DNA from: Pseudonocardia bannensis
GTDB taxonomy: Bacteria; Actinomycetota; Actinomycetes; Mycobacteriales; Pseudonocardiaceae
Reading direction: 5' to 3'
NCBI RefSeq assembly: GCF_012911875.1
Contig: NZ_JAAXKZ010000017.1
Span: 1-64,000 of the forward strand
DNA length: 64,000 nt
Positions within the stretch are counted from its first letter, which is position 1. Each line of letters opens with the position of its first letter. The position numbers and the translations under genes were made by a program. This document shows positions 52,664-63,109 of the stretch, piece after piece. A model generated the notes under the pieces. That model was not told the DNA's origin and made no database searches. It saw nothing but the letters and a program-made list of their open reading frames with translations.

Positions 52664-53731
52664 TCAGACCTTCGTGCCGAGCAGCTCACGGAGGTGCCGG
52701 TCGACCTGCGGCATGTACTCGGGGTTGACCGAGAACAGCCCGAGGTGGCCGAGCACGTCGTCGATGACTCGCAGCTCGCTGCCGGCGATCAGTTCCTGCT
52801 CGAGCCGGCAGTCCCGAACGGGGAAGAACATGTCCTCGTTGATCGGCATGACGAACGTCTTCGCGGTGACGCGGCCCAGTGCTGCGGCGAGGTCACCACC
52901 GGTGTGCCGGCTGACGTCGCCGCGCTGCCACTTCCACGCCATGCACAGCAGGTCGTTGGGGTCCATCGCGGTGAAGTAGGGCTCGAGGAATCCGGCCATG
53001 AAGGCCTCCTTCGAGTCGAACTCCAGAGCTCGCCAGACCTCCTGCTTCCAGAACTCGGTGGAGAAGCCCATCACCGCCCAGATGCCGGCATGCCGCTTGA
53101 GACCTTCGACGACGTCGGCGTTGGAGGTGTACTCCCCGCCGCTCCAGCCGGGATCGGAGGTGATCGCCTCGATCAGCGACTTGGTGAACAGGAAGTCGTG
53201 AGGAGTGTTGCGTGCCGTCCCGGCGATCGGAGCGGCCCGTTTGACCTTCTCCGGGAACCGGACCATCCACTCGTAGGTCTGTTGCGCCCCCATCGACCCA
53301 CCGACCACGAGCTCGAGCGATGTGATGCCGAAGTGCTCACGCAGCAGCCGCTCCTGCGCGACCACGTCGTCACCGATCCGCACGTGCGGGAACTTGGACA
53401 TGGCGATGTCCGCGTTCGGCCCGCTGGCGTTGTGCGGGGAGGTGGACAGGCCGCTGCCGATCTGGTCGACCACCACGATGAAGTACTTCTCCGGGTCCAG
53501 GGCGTGCCCGGGGCCTATGTAGGCGTCGCGCCAGATCTGATGGGTCCCCGAGTACCAGGTGCTGACGAAGATCGCATTGTCCTTCGCCTCCGACAGCCTT
53601 CCGAAGGTGGCGACCGCCAGCTGGCAGTCCGGAATCGATCCGCCTTCCTCCAGTTCCAGGCGACCGATGCTGATCAGCTCGTAGTCGCCGTGGAACTCGT
53701 GGCTGTAGAAGGGGTTGTCGAGGGCGCTCAT
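52664..53731 (-). CDS. Alpha/beta hydrolase, homoserine O-acetyltransferase-like
   Basis: This 355-residue protein resembles the MetX-like branch of alpha/beta hydrolases: HQIWRDAYIGPGHALDPEK, VVVDQIGSGLSTSP, nucleophile VVGGSMGAQQTYEW, acid in PINEDMFFP and histidine in DDVLGHLGLFSV. MetX proteins acetylate homoserine, but many relatives act as esterases or lactonases. It sits opposite a Baeyer-Villiger monooxygenase unit, so ester hydrolysis after ketone oxidation is the likeliest role. It is preceded by a coupled 28-codon ORF. Its 3' end was the source or sister of the fragment at 12821. Confidence 0.88.
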   Translation of the reverse strand: MSALDNPFYSHEFHGDYELISIGRLELEEGGSIPDCQLAVATFGRLSEAKDNAIFVSTWYSGTHQIWRDAYIGPGHALDPEKYFIVVVDQIGSGLSTSPHNASGPNADIAMSKFPHVRIGDDVVAQERLLREHFGITSLELVVGGSMGAQQTYEWMVRFPEKVKRAAPIAGTARNTPHDFLFTKSLIEAITSDPGWSGGEYTSNADVVEGLKRHAGIWAVMGFSTEFWKQEVWRALEFDSKEAFMAGFLEPYFTAMDPNDLLCMAWKWQRGDVSRHTGGDLAAALGRVTAKTFVMPINEDMFFPVRDCRLEQELIAGSELRVIDDVLGHLGLFSVNPEYMPQVDRHLRELLGTKV

Positions 53732-53814
53732 GCCACACCCTCCATGATCAGGACGTCGTGATCTGCACCCGCCCGGACACCGGCCGGGGCTGCTGTCGTG
53801 TCCGTAGCCGTCAT
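53728..53814 (-). CDS. 28-residue leader-like small ORF coupled to the hydrolase
   Basis: ATG 53814 is preceded by a very strong ribosome site (GAGGAGGT) and reads MTATDTTAAPAGVRAGADHD then VLIMEGVA before a TGA that overlaps the hydrolase ATG (ATGA). The short product has no recognisable domain. The Shine-Dalgarno sequence and overlap argue that it is translated and couples expression of the hydrolase; alternatively the hydrolase is translated by readthrough-type coupling from this leader. It is too short to assign a function. Confidence 0.55.
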   Translation of the reverse strand: MTATDTTAAPAGVRAGADHDVLIMEGVA

Positions 53815-53980
53815 CGCTGCGACCTCCTCGTCGATCAAACGGTGAGTCCGACGTCCCCACGGGTGCCGCCCGGGCGGACGCCCGTAGGCGTTCGTCGGCG
53901 TAACCTGTAGCGCACCGGAGCACGCCGGACGGGAGTTCCGGTGGGCGCCTCCCGCCCGAGCGCAGATCAACTGTGTTCTG

Positions 53981-54058
53981 TGTCCCAGGCACGACGGTGT
54001 CCGATAGTGGGACAGGTTCTCGGTTCGGCTACTGGCCCACCATGTGTCGGGAGACACA
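53981..54058. promoter_or_regulatory. Inverted repeats in the hydrolase-regulator intergenic region
   Basis: TGTCCCA (53981-53987) and TGGGACA (54008-54014) form an inverted pair 20 bases apart, and a perfect TGTGTC-GGGA-GACACA palindrome occupies 54043-54058, close to the regulator start. The TGGGACA half-site recurs upstream of the monooxygenase (56234 and 56252). These are likely binding sites of the AcoR-like regulator. Confidence 0.6.
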
Positions 54059-54072
54059 CGGGGGTGTACCTC

Positions 54073-55920
54073 ATGGACGACGGCATGGAACGGCGGCTGC
54101 TCGTCGCCACGGCACGCGCGGACTTCCTCAGCAGCGGCAGCGACGACCTGTACGGCGTGCCCGACCATGTCGCGGCATCCTGGCGGCGCAGTGCATCCTC
54201 GGGTGTGCGGCCGCACGAGGTGGCCAGCGTCTTCCACACCGAGCTCGACCTGAGCTCACGGCTCGTACGCTGCGCCCGACCGATCATCGAGCGCTTGTCC
54301 GACGAGGTCGCCGACGTCCCGATCAGCGTCGCGCTGACCGACAACCGGGCACGCATAGTCAGCCGGACGGACAGCAACGCCTGGATCGGGCGCCTGTTGG
54401 ACAACGTGTACTTCGCTCAGGGCTTCGGCTACGCAGAGGGCTCTGTCGGCACCAACGGTGTCGGGACGGTCCTGGAGTCCGGGGAGTCGGTGCACATCGT
54501 CGGCCCGGAGCATTTCGTCGAGTCGCTGCAGTCGTTCTCCTGCGCCGGCGCGCCGATCCGCGACCCGCTCAGCGGCCGCATCGAGGGAGTCCTGGACGTC
54601 AGCTGTCTCAGCGACCAGTCCAGCCCGCTCATGCACTCGCTCGTCCGTTCGGCGGCACGCGACATCGAGCACAACCTGCTCCTGGATCGCAGCCAGCCCC
54701 AGCAAGCCCTGTTCGACGCCTACACGCGCATCGATGCCCGCTGTAGGGAAGCGGTGTTGGCGGTCGGACAGCGCGTCGTCATGGCCAACACGATGATGCA
54801 GACGCTGCTCGATCTCGGGGACCACGAGGCCCTGCAGGATCACACTCGGTTTCTCATGGCGCGCCACAACACCGTGGACGACGAGCTCGATCTCCCCTCG
54901 GGAGCCAGGGTCCGACTCCGCGGCACTCGTGTGACGGCCGGCGCCGAGGTCGCCGGCATGATCGTTGTCGTTAGCGTGCTCGCCGAGAAGGACCGCCCCG
55001 TCCGCCTCTCCGGCCGATACGCGGCGGGAGCCGGGCATGTCCCCACCAGAACCGGGCACCCTGACACCGCCACGCTGCCGCGAAGTACGCCGCCCCGGCG
55101 CATCGGTAGCGTGGGCGGCCGGACCCCCGCGTGGGGAGCCGCGGCGGCCGACATCGAAGTGGCGCTTCGGGCTCACGACGCGCTGCTCGTACTCGGCGAA
55201 CCCGGCACCGGCCGGTTCACTCTCATCGCCGAGCTCTACCACCTGGTCCACGACAACGGGCGCAGCATCGCGCTCCATGCAGAGGACATCAACCAGGCAT
55301 CCGAGGACACGATCGCCCTCCTCCTGCGGTCTGATGCAGCCCCCACGCTCTACATCATGCGGGACATCGACCGTCTGACCGAGGCGGCCGTCGATCGTCT
55401 GATCGACGCCATCCACTGCGCACCGGAACCCGATTCGCCGATCCATCTCGCCGCAACAGCCGCTGAGGCACCCCCGCACGACGCCTCATACCGTGCACTG
55501 CTGCCCTACTTCCGGGCCTCGGTCACCGTCCCGCCGCTTCGCCACCGTGGAGCCGACATCGCCGCGTTGGCCACGGCGATGCTGGCCGAACTGGCTCCGC
55601 ACCGCGACGTCCGGCTCACGCGCGACGCTCTGCGTTTGATCATGCGCTACAGGTGGCCCGGTAACGTCCGACAACTGAAGCAAGCGTTGAGCGCCGCCCT
55701 GTCCAAGCGGCCCGTCGGGGCCCTCGAAGCCCACGATCTTCCGGCCTTCTGCCACAGCACGCCGCGAAGCACACTTCGCCACGTCGACGAGGTCGAACGG
55801 GACGCGATCGTCAAAGCCCTCAACGACGCGAACGGCAACCGCGTAGCAGCAGCAAAGGCACTGGGTCTGGCCCGGTCGACGCTCTACAGAAAAATCAGGC
55901 ACTACGGCATCACGAGATGA
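54073..55920 (+). CDS. AcoR-like regulator (GAF, degenerate AAA+, Fis HTH), sigma-54 loop absent
   Basis: This 615-residue protein follows the AcoR/acetoin-regulator layout: an N-terminal GAF-type sensor (VADVPISVALTDNRARI, GVGTVLESGESVHIVGPEHF, SCAGAPIRDP), a AAA+ region from about 370 to 550, and a C-terminal Fis-type helix-turn-helix (GNRVAAAKALGLARSTLYRK). The Walker A motif is GEPGTGRF with arginine in place of the usual lysine, and no GAFTGA loop is seen, so it cannot activate sigma-54. Actinobacteria use such proteins with other sigma factors. It is divergent from the hydrolase and upstream of the monooxygenase; ATG 54073 is chosen near GGGGGTG. Confidence 0.85.
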   Translation: MDDGMERRLLVATARADFLSSGSDDLYGVPDHVAASWRRSASSGVRPHEVASVFHTELDLSSRLVRCARPIIERLSDEVADVPISVALTDNRARIVSRTDSNAWIGRLLDNVYFAQGFGYAEGSVGTNGVGTVLESGESVHIVGPEHFVESLQSFSCAGAPIRDPLSGRIEGVLDVSCLSDQSSPLMHSLVRSAARDIEHNLLLDRSQPQQALFDAYTRIDARCREAVLAVGQRVVMANTMMQTLLDLGDHEALQDHTRFLMARHNTVDDELDLPSGARVRLRGTRVTAGAEVAGMIVVVSVLAEKDRPVRLSGRYAAGAGHVPTRTGHPDTATLPRSTPPRRIGSVGGRTPAWGAAAADIEVALRAHDALLVLGEPGTGRFTLIAELYHLVHDNGRSIALHAEDINQASEDTIALLLRSDAAPTLYIMRDIDRLTEAAVDRLIDAIHCAPEPDSPIHLAATAAEAPPHDASYRALLPYFRASVTVPPLRHRGADIAALATAMLAELAPHRDVRLTRDALRLIMRYRWPGNVRQLKQALSAALSKRPVGALEAHDLPAFCHSTPRSTLRHVDEVERDAIVKALNDANGNRVAAAKALGLARSTLYRKIRHYGITR

Positions 55921-56314
55921 AGTCCGGCGGACCCTCCCGGCGCCCGGGAACCTCGACCGCCAGACGAGCCGGTGTGAGCACCTGACCGACGCGAGCCCAT
56001 CGAACCGACCGTCGACCTTCGAGGTCATTGCCCGGTAAGCCGCTTCAGCAGGGCAGCGCCTGACGACGTGAGCGGTGGGCAGTCCTGTGACCCCGGCAGC
56101 GCACCTGCAGCTCGACGGTGTGGCCGACGACGGCCTGCGGGCCGCGGGTGTCCGCCGTGCACGCGCGTGCGCCGTGGATACCGAACGACTCACGGGGACG
56201 CCGGCAACTGCCGGACCAGCGATCGTCCCGATCTGGGACACCCCCTGCATGTGGGACACCGCTGACCATGAGGTCACTGGGAGTGACCCAGGGCACAGAA
56301 AGGTAGACCACGAG
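55921..56314. other. Promoter region of the Baeyer-Villiger monooxygenase
   Basis: The 394 bases between regulator and monooxygenase hold the TGGGACA-type repeats described separately and an AGAAAGGT ribosome site. No further gene is supported; an upstream extension of the monooxygenase frame is open but lacks homology. Confidence 0.55.
56225..56258. promoter_or_regulatory. Operator-like repeats upstream of the monooxygenase
   Basis: GTCCC-GATCT-GGGAC (56225-56239) is an inverted repeat, and TGGGACA occurs at 56234-56240 and 56252-56258, 18 bases apart. The half-site matches the pair at 53981/54008 in the hydrolase-regulator intergenic region, suggesting control by the same AcoR-like protein. 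Confidence 0.6.
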
Positions 56315-57958
56315 ATGACCACCGACACAGCAGTGAAGGCCGAGGTCGACGGCGCATCCGCGGCCCAGGAGCTCGATGCGCTGATCATCGGCGCCGGGGT
56401 GGCAGGTCTGTACCAGCTCCACCAGTTGCGCGAACAGGGGCTACGGGTGCGTGCGTATGACGCGGCATCCGACGTCGGCGGGACCTGGTACTGGAACCGC
56501 TACCCCGGGGCGAGGTTCGACTCCGAGGCGTACATCTACCAGTACCTGTTCTCCGAGGACCTCTACAAGGACTGGAGCTGGAGCCAGCGGTTCCCCGACC
56601 AGCCCGAGATCGAGCGATGGATGCACTACATCACCGACCGCCTCGACCTGCGCCGGGACATCCGGTTCTCCACCACCATCACCAGCGCGCGCTTCGACGA
56701 GGAGCGCAACCGCTGGATCGTCCGCACCGACCGCGGCGAGACGATCGACACGCAGTTCCTGGTCACGTGCTGCGGGATGCTCTCGGCACCGTTGTCGGAG
56801 CTGTTTCCCGGGCAGGACAGTTTCCGTGGACCGCTCGTCCACACTTCACGGTGGCCGCACGAGGACGTCGACCTGGACGGCAAGCGCGTCGGCGTGATCG
56901 GCATCGGCGCGACCGGCATCCAGGTGATCCAGACGATCGCCGACCGGGTCGGGCACCTGACCGTCTTCGCCCGTACACCCCAGTACGTCCTGCCGATGAA
57001 GAACCCCGCCTTCGGGCCGGCGGAGGTGGCCGCCTACAAGGAGCGCTTCACCGAGCTGCGCAAGACCCTGCCCTACACCTTCACCGGCTTCGAGTACGAC
57101 TTCGAGCACATCTGGGCCGACCTGACCCCACAGGAGCGGCGGGACGTGCTGGAGGAGAACTACGAGAACGGCTCGCTGAAGCTCTGGCTGGCCGGGTTCG
57201 CCGAGATGTTCTTCGACGAGCAGGTCAGCGAGGAGGTCTCGGAGTTCGTCCGGGAGAAGATGCGCGCTCGGCTGAAGGACCCGAGGCTGTGCGACGTGCT
57301 GATCCCCCAGGACTACGGGTTCGGCACCCACCGGGTTCCGCTGGAGACCAACTACCTGGAGGTGTACCACCGCCCGAACGTCGAACTGGTCGGCGTGCGC
57401 GACAACCCCATCACGCGCATCGCGCCCGAGGGGATCGTGCTCAGCGACGGCACCGTGCACGAGCTGGACGTCATCATCCTGGCGACCGGGTTCGACGCCG
57501 GCACCGGCGCGCTCACCCGCATCGACATCCGGGGGCGTGGCGGCCGGTCACTCGCGGAGGACTGGGGCCGCGACATCCGCACCACGATGGGCCTCATGGT
57601 GCACGGCTACCCCAACATGCTCACCACCGCCGTTCCCCTGGCGCCGTCTGCCGCACTGTGCAACATGACGACCTGCCTGCAACAGCAGACGGAGTGGATC
57701 AGCGACTGCATCGGCCACCTGCGCGACCAGGACAAGACGGTGATCGAGCCGACGAAGGACGGCGAGGACGCCTGGGTCGCTCACCACGATGAGACCGCCG
57801 CCGCCAACCTGATCTCCAAGACGACGTCGTGGTACGTCGGTTCGAACGTCCCTGGCAAGCCCCGACGGGTGCTGTCCTACACCGGTGGAGTCGGCACCTA
57901 CCGGGAGAAGTGCAGCGAGGCGGCAGCCGCCGGCTACGAGGGCTTCGAGATCCGCTGA
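56315..57958 (+). CDS. Type I Baeyer-Villiger monooxygenase (FAD, NADPH)
   Basis: This 547-residue flavoprotein inserts an oxygen next to a ketone to form an ester or lactone. Two nucleotide-binding motifs are visible (IIGAGVAGLYQLHQL and VIGIGATGIQVIQ), and between them the Baeyer-Villiger fingerprint FRGPLVHTSRWP matches FxGxxxHxxxW. The DVGGTWYWNRYPGARFDSEA block is also diagnostic. Length is normal for cyclohexanone/acetone-type enzymes. ATG 56315 has AGAAAGGT upstream. With the hydrolase at 52664 it would form a ketone-to-alcohol-plus-acid module; the natural ketone is unknown. Confidence 0.95.
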   Translation: MTTDTAVKAEVDGASAAQELDALIIGAGVAGLYQLHQLREQGLRVRAYDAASDVGGTWYWNRYPGARFDSEAYIYQYLFSEDLYKDWSWSQRFPDQPEIERWMHYITDRLDLRRDIRFSTTITSARFDEERNRWIVRTDRGETIDTQFLVTCCGMLSAPLSELFPGQDSFRGPLVHTSRWPHEDVDLDGKRVGVIGIGATGIQVIQTIADRVGHLTVFARTPQYVLPMKNPAFGPAEVAAYKERFTELRKTLPYTFTGFEYDFEHIWADLTPQERRDVLEENYENGSLKLWLAGFAEMFFDEQVSEEVSEFVREKMRARLKDPRLCDVLIPQDYGFGTHRVPLETNYLEVYHRPNVELVGVRDNPITRIAPEGIVLSDGTVHELDVIILATGFDAGTGALTRIDIRGRGGRSLAEDWGRDIRTTMGLMVHGYPNMLTTAVPLAPSAALCNMTTCLQQQTEWISDCIGHLRDQDKTVIEPTKDGEDAWVAHHDETAAANLISKTTSWYVGSNVPGKPRRVLSYTGGVGTYREKCSEAAAAGYEGFEIR

Positions 57959-57970
57959 CGTCCGTGACGG

Positions 57971-57994
57971 GCGCCGGCGCCCAGGCGCCGGCGC
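57971..57994 (+). terminator. GC-rich hairpin after the monooxygenase gene
   Basis: A perfect 10-base-pair stem, GCGCCGGCGC (57971-57980) with its complement at 57985-57994, and a CCAG loop begin 13 bases after the stop codon. There is no T-run, but this is common in actinobacteria. Confidence 0.65.
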
Positions 57995-58266
57995 TCGTCC
58001 CGCTACTCGCGGAAGGGGCGTATGACGCAGAGGTTCACGCACGGCGCGGACGCCGGCCGCGCCGGCTCGGCGGAGACAGGTTTCCTGGCAGCGTGCGGCG
58101 GAAGGCCCGTCTGCGGTGAGGGCCTTGGGACCCCTCTGAGCCCGCGGAGTCCTGCGGTCATGACGATCGTTCGCCGATAGGTGTGGGGCCTCTACCGCTG
58201 TCAGCGGCCGAGCGATCGGCCAGAAGAAGGATGCGTACGCGCCAGCACCGGCTGTAGCGTTGCCGC

Positions 58267-58791
58267 GTGGGGCGTCGTGCCCTGTTGGGCGTGCTGGTCG
58301 CGCTGGCGCTCTTGGCCTTTGTGGCGGGGCGGCCGAGCGAACCGGCGCACGCGCAGGCGGCCGAGACGCTCGAACTCGTCAACGTCGAGATCGACCGCAC
58401 CGGGATGCTGTTCCCGGAGCGCTGGGTGATCACGGAGAACAGCGCCAGCCTCGACACGCCGCAATACAGCCACGAGCACAGCTGGACGATCCCGCGCACG
58501 ATCCCGCCCACCGGCGCGCAGGCGACGGTCACGACGACCGCGACCGACAAGACCGGCGCGCGAATCTCGGCGGTGACGACCCTGTTCGGCTACATCAACA
58601 TCGACAGCACCCTGACCAGCGCCCAGGTGGTCGCGAACGCCGATGCCGCCGCCGGCCAACCGACGGTGACCGAGACGCAGACCGTCACTCTGACGCCGCG
58701 CGGCGGCGGCCCGCCGTTCGTGACCGCGCGCGTACAGGACGGTCCCGACGTCAAGTTCAACTACAGGATCGTGACCACCACAGGGTCGTGA
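58267..58791 (+). CDS. Secreted protein of unknown function
   Basis: This 174-residue protein starts with a signal peptide (GRRALLGVLVALALLAFVAG, cleavage likely after AHA or AQA) and continues with a beta-rich, threonine-rich body (GAQATVTTTATDKTGARISA; PTVTETQTVTLTPRG) without cysteines or known motifs. GTG 58267 is the only start near the signal peptide. No partner gene is evident. It may be an extracellular structural or surface protein. Confidence 0.7.
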   Translation: MGRRALLGVLVALALLAFVAGRPSEPAHAQAAETLELVNVEIDRTGMLFPERWVITENSASLDTPQYSHEHSWTIPRTIPPTGAQATVTTTATDKTGARISAVTTLFGYINIDSTLTSAQVVANADAAAGQPTVTETQTVTLTPRGGGPPFVTARVQDGPDVKFNYRIVTTTGS

Positions 58792-58840
58792 CCACGCCGT
58801 CGCCCGCCCCGCCGAGGCGTGACGTGGCACGATCTCGCAG

Positions 58841-59290
58841 GTGACCAGCAGACCCGCCGCGGCGCAGCACCTGCGCGACCTCGCGCGGCTGCGCCGCGTC
58901 CGCGACCGGATCGACCGGGAGTACGCGCATCCCCTGGACGTCGAGGCGCTCGCCCGCGGCGCGCACATGTCGGCCGGGCACCTCAGCCGCGAGTTCCGGC
59001 GCGCCTACGGCGAGTCGCCGTACGGCTACCTGATGACGCGTCGTATCGAGCGCGCGATGGCGCTGCTGCGTCGTGGCGACCTCAGCGTCACCGAGGTCTG
59101 CTTCGCGGTCGGCTGCTCGTCGCTGGGCACCTTCAGCACTCGCTTCGCCGAGCTGGTCGGTGTGCCGCCCAGCGTCTACCGGCGCCAGGCGGCCCGAGCG
59201 ACGGAAGGGATGCCGTCGTGCGTGGCGAAGCAGGTGACCAGACCGATCAGGAATCGAGAAGCGCAGGTCACCGAACCGCACCTAGCGTGA
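58841..59290 (+). CDS. AraC-family regulator
   Basis: This 149-residue protein is little more than the AraC DNA-binding domain: HPLDVEALARGAHMSAGHLS, the second helix-turn-helix LRRGDLSVTEVCFAVGC and SSLGTFSTRFAELVGVPPS. A regulator without a separate sensor domain usually controls its neighbour; the next gene (VOC protein) follows after five bases, so the two form a pair. GTG 58841 is used. Confidence 0.9.
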   Translation: MTSRPAAAQHLRDLARLRRVRDRIDREYAHPLDVEALARGAHMSAGHLSREFRRAYGESPYGYLMTRRIERAMALLRRGDLSVTEVCFAVGCSSLGTFSTRFAELVGVPPSVYRRQAARATEGMPSCVAKQVTRPIRNREAQVTEPHLA

Positions 59291-59295
59291 CAGCC

Positions 59296-59706
59296 ATGGA
59301 CGTCACCATTCACGCGAGCTTCCTCCCGCACGACGACCCGGACGCCGCCCTGGCCTTCTACCGCGACACCCTCGGCTTCGAGGTCCGCAACGACGTCGGT
59401 TACGACGGGATGCGCTGGATCACGGTCGGCCCCGCCGACCAGCCCGGCACGTCCATCGTCCTGCACCCGCCGGCCGCCGACCCCGGCGTCACCGACGACG
59501 AGCGCCGCACCATCGCCGAGATGATGGCCAAGGGCACCTACGCCGGCATCCTCCTGGCCACCAAGGACCTCGACAGCACCTTCGAGCGGCTGCAGGCCGG
59601 CGACGCCGAGGTCGTCCAGGAGCCGACCGAGCAGCCGTACGGGGTTCGCGACTGCGCCGTCCGCGATCCCGCGGGCAACCTGATCCGCATCCAGGAGTTG
59701 CGCTGA
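59296..59706 (+). CDS. VOC-family (glyoxalase/bleomycin-resistance-like) protein
   Basis: This 136-residue protein has the VOC fold: the SFLPHDDPDAALAFYRDTLGF start, a GYDGMRWITVGP strand pair, TYAGILLATKDLDSTFERLQ and the metal-end motif DCAVRDPAGNLIRIQEL. It could detoxify, sequester or dioxygenate a small molecule; the family does not reveal which. It is a short-distance partner of the AraC regulator. ATG 59296. Confidence 0.88.
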   Translation: MDVTIHASFLPHDDPDAALAFYRDTLGFEVRNDVGYDGMRWITVGPADQPGTSIVLHPPAADPGVTDDERRTIAEMMAKGTYAGILLATKDLDSTFERLQAGDAEVVQEPTEQPYGVRDCAVRDPAGNLIRIQELR

Positions 59707-59910
59707 GCCGGTCGGCGATCGCAGTCTTGACCTGCACGGACGGCACCGTGAAGGAGCCCGAGCACGACGCCGGTGGCGGCCGCCCGGCGGCCACCGTCAC
59801 CGGCCCTGATGGCAGCATCCCGAGCTGCTTCACGACCGACGAGTGCCGACCCCCGCTCCCGCGCTCAGCGTCGTCGCGACGCCGAGCATCGGCTCACCCA
59901 CGACGTGTCC

Positions 59911-60119
59911 ATGATCGAGGGCGAAGTCGAAGTCCTCGAGATCGACGCGCTGCCGCAGGAGCGAGGTGACCGGTTCGTCGCGCACACCGGCTTCGACCCG
60001 CGTGCGCCGGCACGCCGTACCGCTGGTTCCGCATCTCCCCGCGCCGCATCCAGGCTTGGCGCGAGGTGAACCAGATGCTCGACCGCGAGCTGATGCGCGA
60101 CGGCCGCTGGTTGGTCTGA
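59911..60119 (+). pseudogene. Remnant of a pyridoxamine-phosphate-oxidase (PPOX) family gene
   Basis: The upstream frame reads MIEGEVEVLEIDALPQERGD and DRFVAHTGFDPR, and after a shift near 60000 another frame reads YRWFRISPRRIQAWREVNQM and LDRELMRDGRWLV before a stop at 60117-60119. The C-terminal RIQAWREVN...ELMRDGRWLV pattern is characteristic of actinobacterial PPOX-type flavin or F420 proteins. The N-terminal two-thirds is absent. It is a decayed end fragment. Confidence 0.5.
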
Positions 60120-60311
60120 CGCCTCGGCCGGGCGCGCCGCGGCCGGCGTCAGCCGGACGGGCGTAACGCCACCCCGCCGGTACCGCCGATGAGGTAGACA
60201 GCGGACCGTCGCCGCGACCGCGCCGACGACCGAGAACCAGACGTACTGCTGGAAGCTGGTCGGATCGAGCCAGGCGACGCCGACGGAGACCGCGAAGGCG
60301 GCCCCGCCCAA
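60120..60311 (-). pseudogene. Possible C-terminal fragment of a small membrane protein
   Basis: On the minus strand the frame from 60311 reads GGAAFAVSVGVAWLDPTSFQ and YVWFSVVGAVAATVR, two hydrophobic stretches followed by a basic RRYRRGG end, as at the C-terminus of a small multi-pass protein. There is no proper start, and the segment stops against the UvrA-like gene. I cannot name the family; TMEM175/DUF1211-like proteins are one possibility. Confidence 0.3.
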
Positions 60312-60325
60312 CGGATGGAGACACG

Positions 60326-62716
<2,391 letters not shown>

Positions 62717-63035
62717 CCGAGGCCCTCGCGGACACCGTGAGCCGAGTGTTCTCATCTGTTTCGACTCGTCTCACTCCGTGACCGATAACGCTCCTTACGG
62801 AAGTCCCGTTCTCCATCGACGGTTCGGTGGGGTACGCCACTTCGACCGGCCCACCCCGCAGATCTCATCTATCACCAGGTCGATCTCCCGTGCTGCCTTG
62901 GCGTCCCTACCCGGCAGCCGGAGGGTCAGCAGGAGCGAGACGGCCAGCGGCGAGGGTCGCCAGGGCGGTGACGGCGAGCGCTCCACCCGACGGGCGTCGC
63001 GCGAGCTGGAGGCCACGATCGCTCCCCCGGAACGA
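62717..63035. other. Intergenic region
   Basis: No gene is supported between the UvrA-like stop and the tRNA-like remnant. Overlapping open frames on both strands are short and low in family resemblance. Confidence 0.5.
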
Positions 63036-63061
63036 TCAGAGGCCCCTGAAGGGGCCTCTGA
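63036..63061 (-). terminator. Strong hairpin terminator of the tRNA-like remnant
   Basis: A perfect 11-base-pair stem TCAGAGGCCCC/GGGGCCTCTGA closes a TGAA loop (TTCA on the minus strand) and begins six bases after the tRNA-like 3' end on that strand; this is the usual position and type of terminator behind actinobacterial tRNA genes. Confidence 0.8.
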
Positions 63062-63066
63062 CCTGC

Positions 63067-63109
63067 GGAGCCGCCTTGGGAGTCGAACCCCAGACCTACG
63101 CATTACGAG
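63067..63109 (-). tRNA. Partial tRNA-Thr(CGT)-like 3' half (probable attachment-site remnant)
   Basis: The minus strand reads CTCGTAA (anticodon loop with CGT), TGCGT (3' anticodon strand), then AGGTCTGGGGTTCGACTCCC and AAGGCGGCTCC, which fit the anticodon, T arm and acceptor end of a threonine tRNA. The 5' half is missing: the bases before the loop (GGTTCC) do not pair with TGCGT. One C is missing in the T-stem. Because integrative elements often recombine into the 3' half of tRNAs, this could be an att site left by an element. It is not a functional tRNA. Confidence 0.5.

Noticed and set aside
52664-53731. Naming the hydrolase metX (homoserine acetyltransferase)
   Set aside because: Fold and motifs agree, but the setting beside a Baeyer-Villiger enzyme and its own regulator argues against methionine synthesis; kept as MetX-like only.
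55491-56388. 300-codon minus-strand open frame over the regulator-monooxygenase junction
   Set aside because: Crosses the regulator 3' end, a promoter and the monooxygenase start; low-complexity composition.
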